64,000 bases of DNA, from assembly GCA_964006375.1 (NCBI GenBank), contig OZ023266.1:18570090-18634089 (forward strand), in the 5' to 3' direction. The notes beneath the pieces are model-generated. The model did not search any database. It was not told where the DNA came from and saw nothing but the letters and a program-made list of their open reading frames with translations. Positions within the stretch are counted from its first letter, which is position 1. The number at the start of each line of letters is the position of its first letter. The stretch comes from Tillus elongatus. Its lineage: Eukaryota > Arthropoda > Insecta > Coleoptera > Cleridae. The translations under genes were made by a program, and so were the position numbers. Positions 62,661 through 64,000 of this stretch are shown piece by piece.

Positions 62661-62839
62661 ATATTTAAAGGCAAGTATGCAATTTTAATTTCAACAGGAT
62701 TATAATTTATTGTTTTTAATTTATATTTTTGTTAATCGTTCTAGCAAAAAGATGTGTTCAATAAATTAAAATAATATGTTATGTTATGTTAAAATATGTT
62801 ATCTTTTTCACAAATAAATACGTTTTAGCGTTTTAATTG

Positions 62840-62998
62840 TTAGTCAAGATATTTTAAGATTTCTTGTTTTCTTGACAAGAAATCTTGGTATTGACATAAA
62901 ATTTCTTGTCTTGTCTTGAAATCTAGAATTATTTCTTGTCTTGATCTTGTCTTGAAATCAAGACAATATCAAGACAAGATCTTAAAATTTTCAAGAAT
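62840..62998. repeat. Subterminal TCTTGTCTTGA repeats of hAT
   Basis: TTTCTTG, TCTTGTCTTGA and their complement recur at least eight times within 160 bp, both orientations. Clusters of short subterminal motifs are where hAT transposases bind. Confidence 0.7.
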
Positions 62999-63012
62999 TT
63001 GGCGACCCCTAG

Positions 63013-63150
63013 TTGGAAGGCTGGCTACCATAGCCGTATTACTTTATAGGTGTATTTTCGCTACAGTTAGTATGCCGTACTGACGAGCTCTAATTAGACC
63101 GAAACCGGTCTACGGTTCTAATTGTGGTGAGAATGCATCTAGCCTTTAAA
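63013..63150 (+). repeat. Family B fragment
   Basis: TTGGAAGGCTGGCTACCATA to GAGAATGCATCTAGCC equals the second module at 9.67-9.82 kb. It touches the hAT right end. Confidence 0.8.
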
Positions 63151-64000
63151 ATCGACCTGTTTTTGAATTATCCTTAATAATGGTCCTTTTCAATTTTATT
63201 GAATTTATGCATTACTTTATAGACACACTGTATAACTATATTCTATTATGACATTTTAGTATTACACAAAGCACTATAAAGCAAAAGAAGCAAAACTCGT
63301 CTAGAAAAAACACAAAGGAATCACATTAAAAAAAATACAGTAATAAACTAACTGTAATGAACTAAAGACTTCAATGGTTAAAAAAAGTTAAAAACAATCA
63401 ACGTTTTTGTTTTTATGCATTAGCTACCATATGTATATTTCGACACACTAATTACCCAATAATAGCACATTTTGACAATAAACTAAGCTTCCTATCGGGT
63501 AGATGAAAGTAGTGCCGCAGGAAGGCAGTTGGTAACGGTGGTTGTGGCGTGAAATTCGACTGTGTTGGCTCGACTAATTAGCTAATTAGGGCAGATTCAC
63601 AGCACAGACCTGTCAACCGGTGATTTATGAACTGCCGATTTTTAATGAGATGAAGCGATCATGGGTAATCTCTGCTGAAATTGAATCAACAGATCAAGCG
63701 GCGGTTAGCTCTCGGTTAGGGGAGATGCGTCAACAACATATATGTATTCTATATACACAGCCGCACACACACACACACGCACATACACACCTACTTACTG
63801 TTTTTCTAACATGTGTACCAAGTGAACAAAAAGTTATAATTTCGGTTAATAATAATATATTTGAACAACGTTATACAAAATGTCCGGTGAGTATAGGACA
63901 ATATTTTAGCAGCGTACAGGGGAGGTCAAAATAATACTCGTAGTTCATATAATCATTTTTTTCTAATGTCCCTCCTAACAAGGATATCAGGATATCATGT
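63151..64000. other. Low-repeat sequence
   Basis: No coding motif was recognised. A frame at 63620-63934 includes a (CA)n-encoded His-Thr run and is doubtful. CGACTAATTAGCTAATTAGG (63571) is a TAATTA-type cluster. Confidence 0.35.
63763..63790. repeat. (CA)n microsatellite
   Basis: About 28 bases of imperfect CA, the only clear non-TA dinucleotide array in the window. Confidence 0.9.

Larger units (their letters stand above)
60971..63012 (+). mobile_element. hAT transposon, decayed, right end intact
   Basis: The right end TTTGGCGACCCCTAG resembles hAT termini, whose inverted repeats commonly start C/TAGGGGTCGCC. Subterminal copies of TCTTGTCTTGA in both orientations crowd 62840-62995. AATAAA lies at about 62760. 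The transposase is upstream. The left terminus is missing. Confidence 0.75.

Noticed and set aside
63620..63934. 104-codon frame with a His-Thr run
   Set aside because: The His-Thr run is a (CA)n microsatellite; no domain is visible.

Overview
The window looks like repeat-rich intergenic DNA of an insect or other arthropod. It is AT-rich and has no bacterial-style gene density. It carries a typical arthropod set of transposable elements: several mariner/IS630 groups, hAT, piggyBac, a THAP/P-like fragment, a probable Crypton, Ty3/gypsy, a Penelope-like element (PLE), three or four LINE lineages and tRNA-derived SINEs. I found no host protein-coding gene I would defend. The species cannot be named from this sequence alone.

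The commonest component is a dispersed non-coding repeat, called family A here. It often carries a long (TA)n microsatellite at a fixed internal position, and this explains many of the 24 (TA)n arrays. A ~310 bp inverted-repeat element (repeat T, ends close to GACGCAGCAAGTGCGTTATGG without its last base) is found alone or joined to family A. Families B and C are shorter interspersed repeats. Several foldback structures form very long hairpins.

Layout. 1-5 kb: transposase tail, family A, a mariner-like element inside a (TA)n array inside an older inverted-repeat element, and a LINE remnant. 5-9 kb: repeat T copies, a GC-rich hairpin, family A with tandem subrepeats, an AT-rich foldback and a PLE end. 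9-13 kb: families B and C with long anonymous stretches. 13.5-16 kb: a SINE split by a 1.2 kb foldback, then a THAP/P-like deletion derivative. 16-20.4 kb: family A, a LINE remnant and a solo gypsy LTR in (TA)n. 20.4-25.8 kb: low-repeat DNA with a TATA promoter, six 177 bp tandem units carrying splice-like signals, and a second tandem array carrying TGACGTCA. 26-30 kb: a piggyBac fragment, family A, an internally deleted gypsy element in (TA)n, and LINE 3' ends with a SINE. 31-34 kb: a PLE with inverted terminal repeats inserted in repeat T. 36-38 kb: a LINE with RNase H. 38.7-44 kb: two mariner-type elements, one with ~290 bp inverted repeats. 44-49 kb: a SINE, a foldback and family A. 49-53.3 kb: two LINEs, one with an intact 451-codon reading frame. 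54.5-55.3 kb: a 712 bp insertion with a tyrosine-recombinase C-terminus and palindromic 13-mers. 56-59 kb: Jockey-like and RNase H LINE remnants. 59-63 kb: a mariner-like remnant and a decayed hAT element bordered by family B.

The sequences do not form a pathway. They are a layered record of insertion, with at least four element types sitting inside or at the edge of (TA)n arrays. The most unusual items are the Crypton-like insertion, the PLE with hammerhead-like motifs in both inverted repeats, the two tandem arrays at 22.3-24.6 kb, and the family A/(TA)n association.
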